Assembly (NCBI GenBank): GCA_027257055.1
Contig: JAPVLO010000278.1
Span: 1,178,001-1,242,000 of the forward strand
DNA: 64,000 nt
Reading direction: 5' to 3'
From: Cephalopachus bancanus
Taxonomy: Eukaryota; Chordata; Mammalia; Primates; Tarsiidae
Positions within the stretch are counted from its first letter, which is position 1, and each line of letters starts with the position of its first letter. Below the pieces are notes generated by a model. That model had not been told where the DNA came from, did no database searches, and saw only the letters and a list, made by a program, of their open reading frames with translations. Positions 1 through 12,296 of the stretch are shown piece by piece. A program made the position numbers and the translations under genes.

Positions 1-180
1 AACAATTTTATAGCTATATTTCTCTTAGAATAGATTTTAGAATTAGTGAAAGAACCACTTATATTCCATAAAAATCTTCACAAAACATGTGAGAGAGATG
101 ATACTAATTCTCCACATCTTCCGTGCATACAAGCAAGAGAAGTGATGGAAGGGCAGGTAACACATCGCGCAAGGTGTGCA

Positions 181-183
<3 letters not shown>

Positions 184-227
<44 letters not shown>
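184..227. repeat. (GT)n microsatellite
   Basis: About 22 uninterrupted GT dinucleotides follow a short GTGCACACGTGTG lead-in, then decay through TATGTGCGTG. Alternating purine-pyrimidine DNA of this length is prone to slippage and can adopt Z-form. It sits in otherwise AT-leaning unique DNA just upstream of an L2 fragment. It produces spurious open frames of poly-Thr-His or Val-Cys type that should be ignored. Confidence 0.97.
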
Positions 228-234
<7 letters not shown>

Positions 235-249
235 TGGGCCAGATGTGTT

Positions 250-390
250 GCTGAATTTACTCATCCAATACCATTTTTTGAGTGGTTTTTAAGATCCCAG
301 GCACTATTTCAGGGGTCTAGAACACATCTCTCAATAAGAATAATCAAGTCCTTGCTCTCATGGAGTTTCTACTCCGGAGGCTATGTATTC
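250..390 (-). mobile_element. L2 (LINE-2) 3' end fragment
   Basis: Read on the plus strand, the stretch contains a degenerate match to the reverse complement of the L2 3' terminus: TTGAGTGG, then CCAGGCACTATTTCAGG, then CTTGCTCTCATGGAGTTTCTA. These blocks occur in the L2 order and spacing (the 'common 3-prime end' motif of L2). Heavily diverged, as expected for a family that predates placental radiation. Assigned from memory of the consensus, so edges are approximate. Confidence 0.65.
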
Positions 391-465
391 AACAATTTTT
401 CTTGAAGGTAGAATACAGATTATAAGGAAGAGAAATATGTTTGGTGCCAAAATACTTTTGCTTAC

Positions 466-595
466 AGCTAACTTTTGAAATATCAGCAAAAATATCGGTG
501 CCATCTACTGTGACTGCTTGTGAGATGTCCGGTGCTGTTCTGATGCACTTGTTCTGCTCATCATTCAGATTTTTCAAAAATTGCTGTCCCTTCAC
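466..595 (-). other. Possible minus-strand coding exon (unidentified)
   Basis: On the minus strand a good splice acceptor (CCATTGTCTTTTAG, ending at 596) precedes an open stretch starting VKGQQFLKNLNDEQNKCIRT and continuing through APDISQAVTVDGTDIFADIS. A possible donor, AGCT|GTAAGC, ends the exon at 466, giving 130 bp. Base composition in this stretch is richer in GC than its AT-leaning flanks, and the peptide has a balanced, hydrophilic composition unlike repeat-derived frames. The frame stays open past the donor to a stop near 389. I do not recognise the protein. It could be a real internal exon of a minus-strand gene, a pseudogene exon, or chance: a 200-bp open frame is not rare. No partner exon was seen in the rest of the window, which would lie upstream on the minus strand. 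Confidence 0.3.
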
Positions 596-2549
596 CTAAA
601 AGACAATGGCATACTAACCCAGTTTAAGATAAATGTGTAATGATCTGAATTAATGCATTAACAGATTTAATTTAGCAAACCTTAATTTGGTATCTAACAG
701 AGAATTCAGAGATCAAAGCAGTAGCCCAGGAGTAGCTTTAGCTGAAATGAGATCTGTCCTTCTGGAGTGAGTGGGTGTAGTGAACTTCTTCCTGTCCATG
801 CTGGTAAGAATTAGGGGTGCTGAGAAGGCTCCTGATTGTTGTAGCTCAGCTTCTTAAACTAACCTGAGCAGAGAGTATTATTGCATGGTTTCCAAGGTAC
901 ACCCTGACCATGAGTTTCTTTCATTTTCCTGGAAATTGAGTGACTGCAGGGGCAAATGTTCTACGCAGCTCTGATTCCCTATCAGCCGGCATCACTCTTC
1001 CGCAGAGGCCGCTTATCATCAGAAATACCGATTTTCTAAGATGCCCCAAGCTCACTCACTGCCCTCCTCCAACTCCAGCAGCTGGGATTGTTCTCCTTAA
1101 AGTCTCCACTCTGCTGACAGAGACCCAATAAGGGAGCATGTGAATGGGGCCTCCTCCCTGAAGTGGATTCTGTCTAAGCTCTCAGTTCCGCCTGTGATGG
1201 AAGCATTGGGGATTTGGACTGGGGAGTAACCGTGGATAGAGTTGTGGGGCCAAGTCTAGTGCTGTCATCCTTGGGTTTCTTTGAGGAGCTCCAGGAAGGG
1301 GACATTGAGAACTTGAGTGGTTCCCTTGGTCTCTTGGCAGCCTGGCTGCCCAGGGGACGAGGGGCAGACCTGGGAACAGAAGATTTGGTGACAGATATTT
1401 CTAGAAAGTGGCTCATCTGGTCTGGTGTATCTGGTGTCTGGAGAAACCTCACTGACACAGGGCACTGCTGGTCAAGCTGGAGGGGACCAGCCCTAGGGCT
1501 GACTCTAGAGGCTTATCCACACCAGCCGCGTCTCTAGGAATGAAACCACCAGAATGTTTGCAACATGTATGTACCACCCACCCTGGGCCCACCTGCCCTA
1601 GAGCTTCCATGTCTCTCTGCCTCTTCTAGAGGCTCTGCCTGGCTCCCAGGCTTCTGCCATAATAAGCAGGGCACACGCATTAGGAGGTAGAGAAGGCACA
1701 GGGAGAACAGGCCAGCTCCTCAGATGCTTAACAACCCGTAATAGGGAGGAGGACAGGTGGCTTGTCACCCTCAGGAGCAGCCAGCGGACTGAGCCACGTC
1801 TGCACAGAAAGAGCTCATCTGAGGAATTCTTGGGGAGTGGGGCGAAGATGACAAACAACATCTATTTTGAGCATCAGCTCTTGCTGCCTAGTTACCACCG
1901 AGCAAAGATCTCCAGGACGTTCTTTAGGAACAAAACAAAAAGACACAACAGCATCATCTGTCCTGAGGAGCCCAGGCCGGAGCCGCCCCAGGTGGCCAGC
2001 CTTTGTCATGCTAATGCACGGCTTTTCAGTCTTTCACCTGAGGCGCTGTTGTGGCAGGGTATCCTAGGTGACTCCAGGAATCTGCGCGGCCTGACTCCAC
2101 TGCCTCATTAAAACACCTGGCATGGCCACGTGGTTCCGACCATCTGCTGGCGCCCTAGCATTTCATTCCCAGCACCCGGCTGAGAGCACTGACCAGCGGG
2201 TTGTCCTCCTGGTTCTCGTGCCGTTCCCCAGCCTCCGTGGTGCTTCTAGCATGATCTTTCCTGGGAAGACGGCTGCTTCTTCAAACAAACGCCTGTGTCA
2301 GCCTCCCTGTCCGCCCCAGCGCAGAGGCTTTCCTTCTTCAGAAGTTGATTTTTTCTGTCTGACCTGAACTCTGCCCCAGGGAGGCAGGATGCAGAGGTTT
2401 GGTGTCTCAGGAAGACTTTTTTTCCCAGGCTCTGGTAAAATTTTGTTCTCTCCTCATGCTGGGAAAACAAAACCCTCAGGACAATGCTGGCTCCTTCCCT
2501 TAGACTTGTGAGCAGTTCCTTGGCTGCTGGACACCTGATGATCTCTGAC
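596..2549. other. No recognised gene or repeat
   Basis: Mixed-composition DNA turning GC-rich after about 950. Open frames here (for example 1214-1537 on the plus strand) overlap on both strands, lack any recognisable domain and are not bounded by convincing splice sites. I see no tandem repeat, CpG cluster or promoter-like block. Confidence 0.5.
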
Positions 2550-2736
2550 CTGGGTTTCATACGTTGGCACTGTCGACATCCGGGTCCGGATACTTAGTTG
2601 CAGAAGGCTGTCATGTGCCTCGAAGAATGTTCCACGGCATCCCTGGCCTCATGCCTCTCAAGACCAGCAGTGACAGCCAAAAGTGTCTCCAGACATTGGC
2701 AATATCCCTTGGACACTCTCCAGTTGAGAACTGCTG
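2550..2736 (-). mobile_element. MER20 (hAT-Charlie DNA transposon fossil)
   Basis: The plus strand follows the reverse complement of MER20: a degenerate terminal CTGGGTTTCAT, then TTGGCACTGTCGACATC, AGGCTGTCATGTGC, GGCATCCCTGGCCTCATG, AGTGTCTCCAGACATTGGCA and terminal AGTTGAGAACTGCTG. All blocks are in consensus order over about 187 bp, so this is a nearly full-length non-autonomous copy. A clean 8-bp target duplication was not visible. MER20 copies are known in eutherians to act sometimes as regulatory sequence; nothing here shows that this one does. Confidence 0.8.
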
Positions 2737-5700
2737 GTCCAGTCTGTCCTTCCAATGAAGTTTTGCACCAACAGTGGAGTTACCTTTCAGGTACAGAAGA
2801 AATCTGCTCAGGACCAGCCACATGATGTGCAGAGCCTAGTGCAGAACAAAAACTCAGGGCCCCTTGTTCAAAGATTGCTGAGACTCTCAGGAGGTGAGAG
2901 CAGAGGACCAGGCAAGCCACAAGGGCCGCACAACGGGGAAATCAGTCCTGGAACAACATGTCAAAGGTGTGTGAGGCTCTATCTCCTTCCTCGATGGTGA
3001 GATCTCCCCACAGCAGTGCTTGGAGCAGACCTAAGCAGGCTCTCATGCCTCAGGCTGGGAGCACCGGCTCAGGGTGGTGCCGGTGGCCTCTTACCTTTCA
3101 CCACCGTTCTGTGACTTGTGGTTTTGTCATTGAAGTGCTAGAGCTCTCTCCTCAATCCCACGAGGGAAGGTTTTGGCCTAGTAAAATGACTCTGACAAGG
3201 TATGCCTAGCACCTGTGGAGCTGTGCCCCCAGGTGGGGCCGAGGGAAGGGTGGCTGGCCTTCCTAACTCTCACCACATGCCTGCTTTATGAGGAGATCAG
3301 AAAAGGACAGTAGATGCCCAGAAGCTGTGCCCAGCCCCTGTAATTGCATCAGATGCCCCTCATCTGAAGGGGCCGTTGGGGAGAGGAGAAGACAGCTCAC
3401 AAGCTCCAGAGGCTGCTTCATGCTACGGGGTCCTGGCCTAAGTGCAAGAAAGACGAGTCTTTATCCCAGGGCTCCACCAAGGGCTGGGCAGAAATTAGGC
3501 CCAAGGACAAAAACCACAGTCCCTGGAACAGAGTGAGCGAGACCACCCTGGTGGAGGCGGGCAGAGGGACTTTATGCAACTGTGTCTCAGGAGCGAGGAA
3601 GCCATGAGCCCATGGACGGCGATTTCCAATGCACACACCATCCTCAGTGGCCCACCAATCTGGACCCCATTCATAGAGAAGCTGGGGTCAGCCAGTGGGT
3701 CCTTATTGGGGTGGAGCTTCCCTACCAGCACAACTGTGCCCTGGGCAGGCCTGGTTCCAAGTTCCATTAGGGCCAGGTGGGCAGGGGGCAGATCCTTGTG
3801 GCCTTGGGCCCTGCATGGGGCTCAGCAGGCTCCTGAAGGCAATGGCCTTTCCTCACGCCTGAAGTATGGGTGGTGCAAGAACCATCACTGCTGGCTGTGG
3901 CCATACTAAGAGCCACGTGCAGGAGGTGGGAGAATGGTTGGCTGGGATCCCCATCTGAGCCACTCAGGGACAGCTGGTACCTCGAAGTTGCTGCAGGGCA
4001 GGTAGTCTTGGGCAAGGGCTATGCCCTTTTTCCTCCCTCTCACTGCCCCCCTTGGTGACTTTGTTATCCTGGAACATCTAGAAGAGAGGGGCCACGGGTA
4101 TCTCCCAACTGTCAGGCAGAGAGACAGGGAGCCTTTCAGCACAGCCATGCTTAGGCATCCACGCCAGTGCAGACACCTGACACGACTCTTGTGTGGTCTT
4201 GCCCTTTTGGCTGAAAGTGTGTCAGCTATTTATAGATGCCCCTTCTCTCCTACGTGGGTGTCTATATCTAACAATGAACCCTGTGCTGCTTTGGAAACTC
4301 GCCCAAGGATTGAGTGCAGCGAGTAGGTGGGGGACCTGATCAGCTACTGGCCTTGTGCGGCTGTGTGGAGACTGTGAGACGTGATCTGTGTCCATTGGAC
4401 AGCAACCTGGGCATGTTTCCTCTGAGTCCGAGCTTCCAAAACTGCTCAGGGTCAGCCTGGGGCCCTAGGAGGAGGAAGCCCAGGCATTTTCATTCTCAAG
4501 TGCAGTGATTCCAAATATGTTTTAAATGTAAATGTTGCCTGGATTCTGCTATGGACTAGGAGTCCTTGTTTCTTCATGAATTTTAAAGGACAAGAAAACT
4601 TCCAGACTTGTTGTAGGCCGCTTCAGCACAAGAGACAGAGGTAGTAACAAGCTTAGGTAGAATGTAGAGTTTAAATCAGGAGTACAAAAATTCTACCAGT
4701 AGGAATATTTCTTGCCTTTTAGAAAGTTAAAGGTCTTGTGGATTGGCCCATGGAGGATCTTGGTTCAGAAGTTGACAGTGAGTCTCACCTTTTCACAGCA
4801 TAAAAGGGCTGCGCATGTTACTTCTTTGAACACATTTTTCATCTTCATTTTTAAAAGAATTCCTTCTCATCCCCCCCCTTTTTTGGTAATAGCCTCCTTA
4901 TTGTATCTACATTATAAAAATTTTAGAAAGTACTACAGATGGGCTTCTGTTCTGCCTCTGGCCTTCTGCTTTCCCCTTGGTGTGAGCTTCCATCACCCAG
5001 AGCCTCTCCCCACAGAGGGTCAGAGTTCCAGCATGCTGGAACCAGTGCCCAGTGCACCCGTGAGGCCACACGCTCTGGAACATGGGCAGCCACCATACAC
5101 AGGACTTTGGGACGCCTCTTGCCTCTGTCATTTTCCCCAGACTCACATTTTTTATCTTCAGTTAAGCACTTAAAAACACAGCGCCAGCACATTAGTTCCT
5201 GCCTTGGCAATGACCTGCTGATGGCTGCTTGGATGTTGCCATGGTCCTTGCAAGGATACGAGGCTGCTTGGGCACATGGCTGGGGGCTAGCCCATAAGGA
5301 GGATGCTCAGTGCTGAGGACAGACAGACCCAGCACTGCCAGGCGCTGGACATGGATGTCTTTTCCTGGATCTCAGGTCTAATCCTGTCATTAGAGGATCT
5401 CTTCAAGCCACTTGTGTGGGCCTTGCCTGTTGAGATGAGCACTGAATGCTGCTGTGAGTGTCTGAGGAAGGCAAGACCCATCACATCCACATCTGGATCC
5501 CCAACCAGCCTAGGCCTGGTGAGAATAAGTCCTAGAAAAGGATTTGACTAATGAATGAACAAATGGATGCGTGCATTTTGCACACACAAAAAAGGTTTTT
5601 TATGTGACTAAGACAGACTGTTTCTCTCCTCAGTTTATCTAAGGTAAGGAGAGGTGACATGTAGCTCATTTCTGAGGGACCTAACACCCATGACACTCAG

Positions 5701-6544
5701 CAAACCTTTCCTATGCCACTCTCTCACTAGAAAACTGTTTTCTGAATGCTGTCATAGATCATTCTGGACTTTCACATAGGTAAGGGGCTTAATATGCACC
5801 AGCCTGGACCCTTCCCCAAGCTGTGGAATGGGCTGACTCTGGGTAGAGGCTCCTCATGGTGAGGGGTCAGGAGTCACCTCCCACCAGCTAAGCTAGTGAA
5901 AAACTGCACAAAGACGCAGTCCCTGCCCCAGGATCCAGAGTGAAGCCATCGCCAGGCCTCTGCCATGGCTGGTGCTCAGTCGTTCTCATGATGGCTGTGG
6001 AGCTGGAAGAGTCAGAAGTCCACACCTTGGACACACGATCCGGGATCCAGCCAGTTTGGGTAGGTGTCTGCCTGCTCAGGGCCTTGGGGGTGAGCGAGAA
6101 CCACTTCCTCTATCCAGCTGAAGTCCTCCAGCCCAGAAAAGGACTTCATTACCTGGAATGAGATTTGGTAATGCTGGGGTGACTGCTAATTCTGAACTGC
6201 CTCACCATCTAGAGAGCTGCAAAGACCCAGGAGACATATCCACTGTGTCTGGCATTAGACACATCTCTAAAATCTCCTTTGCTTCTCCCTGGTGTGTTTG
6301 GCAACGTGCTGGAAGCCACATGGAGGCACTGGTCAAGAGTGATTCTCGGGTCACGTTGAGGAGGACAGGTGTCTATAGGAAGAATGGAGTTGCCCCAGAG
6401 CACGGAAGGGAAGAGGCCTGTGAGGAAGGCAGGACCTCCAGCTGAGGGAGCAGTAGCCCACCTGCCTGGAAATTCCAGTTTCAGCGAGTGTGCCAGGCAC
6501 TCACTTGTATTAGAAATACCCTGCCTGCCTCCCTCTGTAATGGT
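2737..6544. other. Mostly unique DNA, no supported gene
   Basis: About 3.8 kb of moderately GC-rich sequence. A short L2-like tail (GACTAATGAATGAACAAATG) occurs near 5546. A C-run lies at 4870-4877. Open frames of 60-125 codons are present on both strands but none shows a recognisable family, and they shadow one another. Confidence 0.45.
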
Positions 6545-6617
6545 GAGATCCTGGAAGACCAGGGTGTGTCTTCCCATCATGTGTACCCAGTGCCTCCCAC
6601 AGGGATTCAGCTCTGTT
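6545..6617 (+). mobile_element. L2-like 3' end scrap
   Basis: The order GAGATCCTGGAAGACCAGGG, TGTGTCTTCCCATCATGTGT, ACCCAGTGCCTCCCACAG resembles the L2 3' segment (gain-of-clause 'gagggcaggg..tgtcttattcat..cccagtgcctagcacag'). Short and diverged, immediately before the L1 fragment. Low confidence. Confidence 0.35.
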
Positions 6618-6970
6618 TCTACTGTGGTAAAACACGTCTAACAAAATGCATTATCTTAACTATTTCTAAGTGCTCACTTCCTCAGTGTTAAGTATGTTCA
6701 CATTGTTGTGCAACCAATCTCCAGGACTTTATCTTGCAAAACGGAAACTCTGACCCCATTAAACTCTAGTTTCCCTCCCATCCCCAGCTCCTGACGCCCA
6801 CCCTTCTACTCTCTGTCTCTGAATTTGACTCCTCTAGGCCCCTCTCATAAGTGGACTCAGGTGGTGTTTGTCTTTTGTGACTAGTTCTTTCAGTGAGCAT
6901 GATGTTGTCAAGGTTTGTCTGTGCTGTAGCCTATATCAGCCTTTCCTTCCTTTCAAGGCTAAATGACATT

Positions 6971-7024
<54 letters not shown>

Positions 7025-7042
7025 CACACACACATACATATA

Positions 7043-7092
<50 letters not shown>

Positions 7093-8470
7093 TTTTTTCA
7101 CATTTTGTTTGCCCACTGATCTGTCCACCAGGAGTTCAAGGGTTCCAACTCCTCTACCTATGACACTTGTTGTTTTTCTGGTTTTTAATAGCAGTCGCTT
7201 TAATGGGTGTGAGATGATGTCTCACTGTGGCTTGATTTGCATTTCCCAGATGATTGGTGATGTTGAGCATCTTGTGAGTTTGCTGGCCATTTGCATAACA
7301 TCTTTGGAGAAATGTCGATTGGAGTCCTCTGCCCATTTTTTAGTTGGGCTGTTGGTTGTTGTTTTTGAGTATTTTTTGAGTATTTGGGGTTAATATCTGA
7401 AGTATTTTCTGGATATTAGCCCCCAGTCATATATATGATTTGCAGGTATGTCCTCCTGTCCACAGGTTGCCCTTCCCTCTGTTGCTTGTGTCCTTTGAAG
7501 CACAGAAGTGTTAAAATGTTGATGTCATTCCATTTGTCTGTTTTCACTTTTGTTGTCTGTGCTTTTGCTGTCACAATCAGGAAATTCTTGCCAAATTCAA
7601 TGTTATCAAGTTCTTCCCTGTTTTCTTCAAAGAGATTTACAGTTCTAGGCCTTACATTTAGGACTTTGAACCATTTTTAGTTAATTTTTGTATATAGTGT
7701 ATGGTAAGAGTCCAACTTCATTCTTTTGCATGTGAATGTCCAGTTTTGCCAGAACTATTTGTTGAAAATTCTGTCTTTCCCCATCAAATGGTCTTGGTAC
7801 CCTTGCCAAAAATCATTTGACCACATATGTGGGTTATTTCTGGGCTCTTTATTCTATTCCATTGGTGTATATGTACATTCCTATGATAGTACCACACTGT
7901 TTGATTACAGTAGCTTTGTAGTGAGTTTTGAAGTTAGAAAATGTTGAGTCCTCCAGCTTTGCTCTTTTTCAAGATTGTTTTGACTATTCGGGGGTCCCTT
8001 GAGATCCAGATAACTTTTAAGATGAATTTTTCTTTTCCTACAAAAATTGCCATTGGAGTTTTGTTAGAGAAGTTATTGCAACCAGAAAATGCTTTGGTGG
8101 CATGAATATCTTAACAGTATTCAGTTTTAAGGTATGTGAATATAGATGTCTTTCCATTTATTTATACCGTCTTCAATATCATTCAGCAATGTTTTAAGCT
8201 TTCTGTGAGCAAGTCTCTCATCTTCTTCGTTAAGTTTATTCTTAGGTATTTTATTCCTTTTTGGTGCTGTTGCTCCTGGATATTTTTCTTCATTTCTTTC
8301 TGAAATGAAAAGCATTTCATTGCTAGTGTATAGAAACACAACTGATGTTTGTGTGCTGATTTTGCATACTATAGCTCTGCTGAGTTTATTAGTATCAATG
8401 ATCTTTTTGTGAGAAAGAAACTCAGTAATTTTTAAAGCAAATAGAATATGTGCAGTGGTCTTATTGGAAA
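6618..8470 (-). mobile_element. L1M fragment: 3' UTR and ORF2 3' end, antisense
   Basis: The plus strand reads as the reverse complement of an old L1: 3' UTR words such as CATTGTTGTGCAACCAATCT, then GATGTTGAGCATCTTGTGAG, TTGCTGGCCATTTGCATAAC, TTTGGAGAAATGTCGATT, GGTAAGAGTCCAACTTCATT and TATTCTATTCCATTGGTGTA. The minus-strand frame at 8127-8486 still reads as a degraded ORF2p C-terminal segment (KTLLNDIEDGINKWKDI). Interrupted by stops and frameshifts, so inactive. A CA microsatellite at 6973-7090 splits the 3' UTR. Truncated at its 5' end by or near a MIR fragment. Confidence 0.93.
6973..7090. repeat. Compound (CA)n microsatellite inside L1
   Basis: Two CA runs (about 6973-7034 and 7051-7090) are separated by a TATATTATATAT segment. 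Position corresponds to the short TATATATA stretch of the L1 3' UTR, between the copy's ...AATGACATTTATA and ...CACATTTTGTTTGCCCACTG, so the microsatellite grew from L1 sequence rather than being inserted. Confidence 0.97.
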
Positions 8471-8471
8471 T

Positions 8472-8560
8472 AATAATAGATAACATTTATTGATCACTTA
8501 TTATATGCCAAGCTCTTTTACATTCTTTCTAACCTGATATTATATAGAAGTTTTCCTTTT
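8472..8560 (-). mobile_element. MIR-family SINE fragment
   Basis: The plus strand has AACATTTATTGATCACTTAT, TATGCCAAGCTCTTTTACAT and AACCTGATATTATA, which parallels the reverse complement of the MIR 3' half (acatttattgagcac.. atgtgccaggcact.. ttacat.. aacctcat). Decayed; edges approximate. Confidence 0.5.
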
Positions 8561-11500
8561 TCTTAGATAAACAGTATTTCTTAGAGTGTTCCAGTGCCCC
8601 TACAAAAAGAGGTGTTTTCCTCATCCTACGAAGGAGACCACGTGGTTCATAGGTCAAACCTCTGGAAGCAGCAGAGCGGGTGGATGCCTGGGGAAGGGCG
8701 TGCGTCTGGGCTTGTCCACCCGCCGATCACATGTTCTTTGCATTAGAGTTCACTGAATAAATGAATCCCCACACACAGTCATCGATGCATTTCCTTTGTT
8801 GTTGCTATTTTGTTTTTGTTGTTGTTCCTTTTGATTTATACAGAACCTCCAACACATCTTTAACCACCATCTGGTGCTTTCATTGAAAGACGTTTTTAAA
8901 AGAGTTTTCAAATTATTTTGTCTGTAACCCTCAAAGGACACACCAATAGATCAATTGATGTCTCATCTGTTTCTAATATTGTAACATAAATAAGAGTGAA
9001 TACACTTCAGCACGCTATACAGCCTGAGTAAAAAAAAAAATATTACTCTCAGGCTTTGTGAGAGACATCACATGCCAGCAGAGAGTGAGCTCCACCCAAC
9101 AGAATTCCATACCTAGGTATTGTGGTTCAGGAGTTCTCAGGCGGCCACAAGAAGATGGCATTGTTAGGACCCTGGGGATGTCTTCTGAAGAGCTAGTCCC
9201 TGGGGCAGGCTCTGCCCCATGAGTCAAAGCTGGGAGGAGCCAGGGCTGGTTAGTGGAAAAGGCTGGTAGAGGTGCGCTCCTTCCTTCAAAGGCGCGTGTG
9301 TGGTCTAGCCCACAGCCGAGGCTGGGTGGCTTGTTCAGAGAGCTCCCGACTCCAGGACTACCCCGCAGGGCCCGACACCATTTGCATCCCCAGACGGAGC
9401 CCACACCCTGGCCTGGCTCAAGACATCAACTTTGCAGCATCTTAGTTTTCCATCCGGGTGTGAGGGGTGGAGGCTGTGGCTTGGAGGGGACTGTGGCTCC
9501 GTCCCCAGCTACAGACGTGTCTTCCTCGCAGATTGCAGAGCTCAGGGCTGCTGCTTCCCCATACTCAGCATGGTTGAATTTGGCCCTGATTGCCCCCGGG
9601 GGCCCCTCCCTTTCTGCTAGGTCAAGGTACATTGGCTGTGGAGTTGTCCTGAGGAGTCAACACCAAGATGGTGTCCAAATGGGTCACCACTTGGGCCACC
9701 GCGTGGATGAAAGGGGAGGCAAGCACATACTTTATCATGCATATAAGCATGTGGACTGCTTCATTATACCCACTCTCAGATGATTTGTCAACAGAACTGT
9801 GTCTGCTCCATTTTAAACAGCACTGTTAGTGTGCAGGGTGGCCTTCAAAAGTAATCCACCTCCAAGTGACCTGCTGCGGAGGCCGGACATGGAGGAAAGA
9901 AAGAAGGCCAAAGTGGGGATGTGGTAGAGGAGTGTGGAGGGGAGGGAGGCCAGTGCTGGATCCTGGCCTCCAGGGGTCTGCATCCAGATGGTCAGGCCCT
10001 CGGCTGGAGACACATAGATGCCTGCTTAGTGTAACTCAGGAACAGAGGCTTTGACGGAAGGTGGGGGTGGTCACTGGGACTGAAGAATCCACTTGGGCCA
10101 AGGGACCAGCTCAGCATTCTCAGATAGTCAACTCCCACCAGTCCCCTTGTCCAGAACCAGAACATGGGAGCAACACTGACCTCCGACCCTGGGCATGCGA
10201 CATGGCCTCTAGAAGGCAGGGCACCCTAACAATGGGTCTCATGAAATCTCATGATGGGATTTGCAATCAACAGATAGAGAACTGTGGTGAGGCGGCCCTG
10301 AGGCAGGACCACGGTGGATGAGTCCACCTAGCAGCTCAGAGGATGTCAGGTCCATTTCTCTCCCAGTGTACCCAGCTGTGGCTACACAGAACTGTGGCTA
10401 CCGGTCTGTGTGGGCGAGGGAGCTTCTCTCCTCCACCCTGGCCAGCAAATCATCAGAGGGAACTAGGTCATCTACCTTCCTTCCCTGCCCAGACCTGGCA
10501 GAGAAATGCCCGTAGTAGCCTCCGAGGGGATGGACCAGCACTGCGGTCCTTCAGACCCAGATCGGTTATCTCGTGCCCCTCTTTTCTCAGAGAGCCACCT
10601 GCCTGCTTGCCCGCAGCAGAAGCCTCTGCCTGTGCCTCTTCCTGGAAGGGGTCCGTGCACAGGGCTATGGGCTGAGCCCTGTGGTCTTGTGGTCAAGTCT
10701 GACCTGCTCTAAAGTGGTAAATGACATACACAGCACTTCACATTAATCTGTGACCCCCACATTTCCTAGGTCCCTGTGTTGTGGGCCTGGGTCTGTGTCC
10801 TTGAGTTTCCTGAGAGAAACACAGAACACGAGGGAAGCCAGCCTCTCCTCATTCCAGGCATCTCCACCCCAGGCAGCTCCTGGTCCATGTGCGGCTACAG
10901 TTCTTGGGGGCTGGAGTTGCCCTAGAAACATCTGCCACTGACCTCCTGAGGCTGGGAATCACCTGGCTGCATGAACTTCAAGGTGAAGAAAACACCTCCA
11001 AGGGATACCCAAGGACCTAGGAAATAACTGGGAGTTGATATGGGTGAGTCTCAGGGGTCTTGGGCCACAGGTGGTCCCAGTGCACTCCTTTCTTGGGGTG
11101 AGGCCTGGCTGGTTCCCCTGCCTGCTCCCCTCTGCGGGATCCATTCCTTTCTGTGAGAAAACAGGGTTCCCTGATGTGGTCAGAGAATGACGGCCCTTAG
11201 AGAGCCACATCACAACCCCGGAGCCAGTGACCATGTCACCTTACATGGCAAAGCGACACCACACATGCGATGGAGTTAAGGACCTTGAGATGGGAGAACT
11301 ATTCAGGGGGCTCGATGGATGCACAGATCCTTAAAAGTGGAAGAGGGAGTTGGAAGAGGGATTGGAGAGACACTTCATGAGAGAACTCAGCATCGATACT
11401 GGCTCTTGAGATGGAGGAAGGGCCGTCAGCCACAGAACACTGTGGCCTCTAGAAGCAGGAAGAGGCCTCTGGAAAGAATTACCCCTGACACCCTCTTGGC

Positions 11501-11806
11501 CTTAGCTCTGAGAGACCCCTTGTGAACTTCTGAGGTTCAGAACTGTGGATAATACATTTGTGTGGTTTCAATAGTGTGTGGAAAGTCACAGCAGTGGAAG
11601 GAAACCGATATGCCGGGGAGCCACCTCGTGTCTGTGTTAGAGACATGATCACACTGCTCTGCTCTGATGTCTCACAGGGAGACCTTGGGGACAGGAAGGG
11701 GCAGGGACTCCCTAGCTCAGGGTTTCCCTAGGTCCACGGATCTGGGGGAGTTTTGGAGGTCTTGCAGACTCAGAAGTTCTATGAATTTTTTAAACCTCTT
11801 CTACAG
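8561..11806. other. GC-rich unique DNA, no supported gene
   Basis: A TTG-rich low-complexity patch occurs at 8795-8835 and a short A-run at 9032-9041. The remainder is GC-rich, unique-looking sequence with short overlapping frames on both strands (for example 9253-9783 plus, 9015-9404 minus), none with a recognisable domain or convincing splice framework. Confidence 0.45.
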
Positions 11807-12243
11807 TGTATTATTTTTCTCTCGATGCTGTAACGAATCACCACAAACTTAGTGCTTGAAAGAAAGGGGAATGTCGTTCCTTATGGTTATAGAGGTTGGA
11901 AGTCCCCCATGAGTCTTTCTGAGCTAAAATCAAGGTGTCAGCAGGGCTGGCTCCTTCTGGAGGAGCCAGGGAGGATCCCTCTCTGTGCCTTTCCGAGGGG
12001 TCACCTGTGTGCCTGGGCTGTGGCTACCTAGTCCTTCCTCTGTCCTGCCATCACTGGGTCTTCCTCCGACTCACCCCTGCCTCCCTCATTTTCTGTTACA
12101 AGCCCCTGTGATCACATCGGGCCACACAGATAATCCAAGATAACCTTACCCTTTGGTGTTCTTGATTTAATCATGCTGCAATGTCCCTCTTGTGTGGGGA
12201 GACACATTCACAGGTTCTGAAGATATGGGCATGGATGCCCACG
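11807..12243 (-). mobile_element. MLT1 (ERVL-MaLR) solo LTR, antisense
   Basis: Starts with TGTATTA, the complement of the LTR 3' terminus, and continues GATGCTGTAACGAATCACCA, CAAACTTAGTGCTTGAAAG, ATAGAGGTTGGAAGTCCC, TAAAATCAAGGTGTCAGCAG, GGCTGGCTCCTTCTGGAGG, CTGTTACAAGCCCCTGTGAT, CACATCGGGCCACACAGATA and ACACATTCACAGGTTCTG. This is the MLT1 order over nearly the full LTR. The opposite edge is blurred: the last 25 bp (TCTGAAGATATGGGCATGG) already resembles the 18-bp minisatellite unit and is followed directly by three such units. Confidence 0.85.
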
Positions 12244-12296
12244 AGGACACGGGATCCTCTCAGGATATGGGAGTCTCTCAGGACACAGGCACCTCT
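12244..12296 (+). repeat. Isolated 53-bp island of the 18-bp minisatellite
   Basis: Three units (GGACACGGGATCCTCTCA, GGATATGGGAGTCTCTCA, GGACACAGGCACCTCT). Base for base identical to 13390-13442 inside the main array 1.1 kb downstream. Lies immediately at the end of the MLT1 LTR. Confidence 0.9.
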
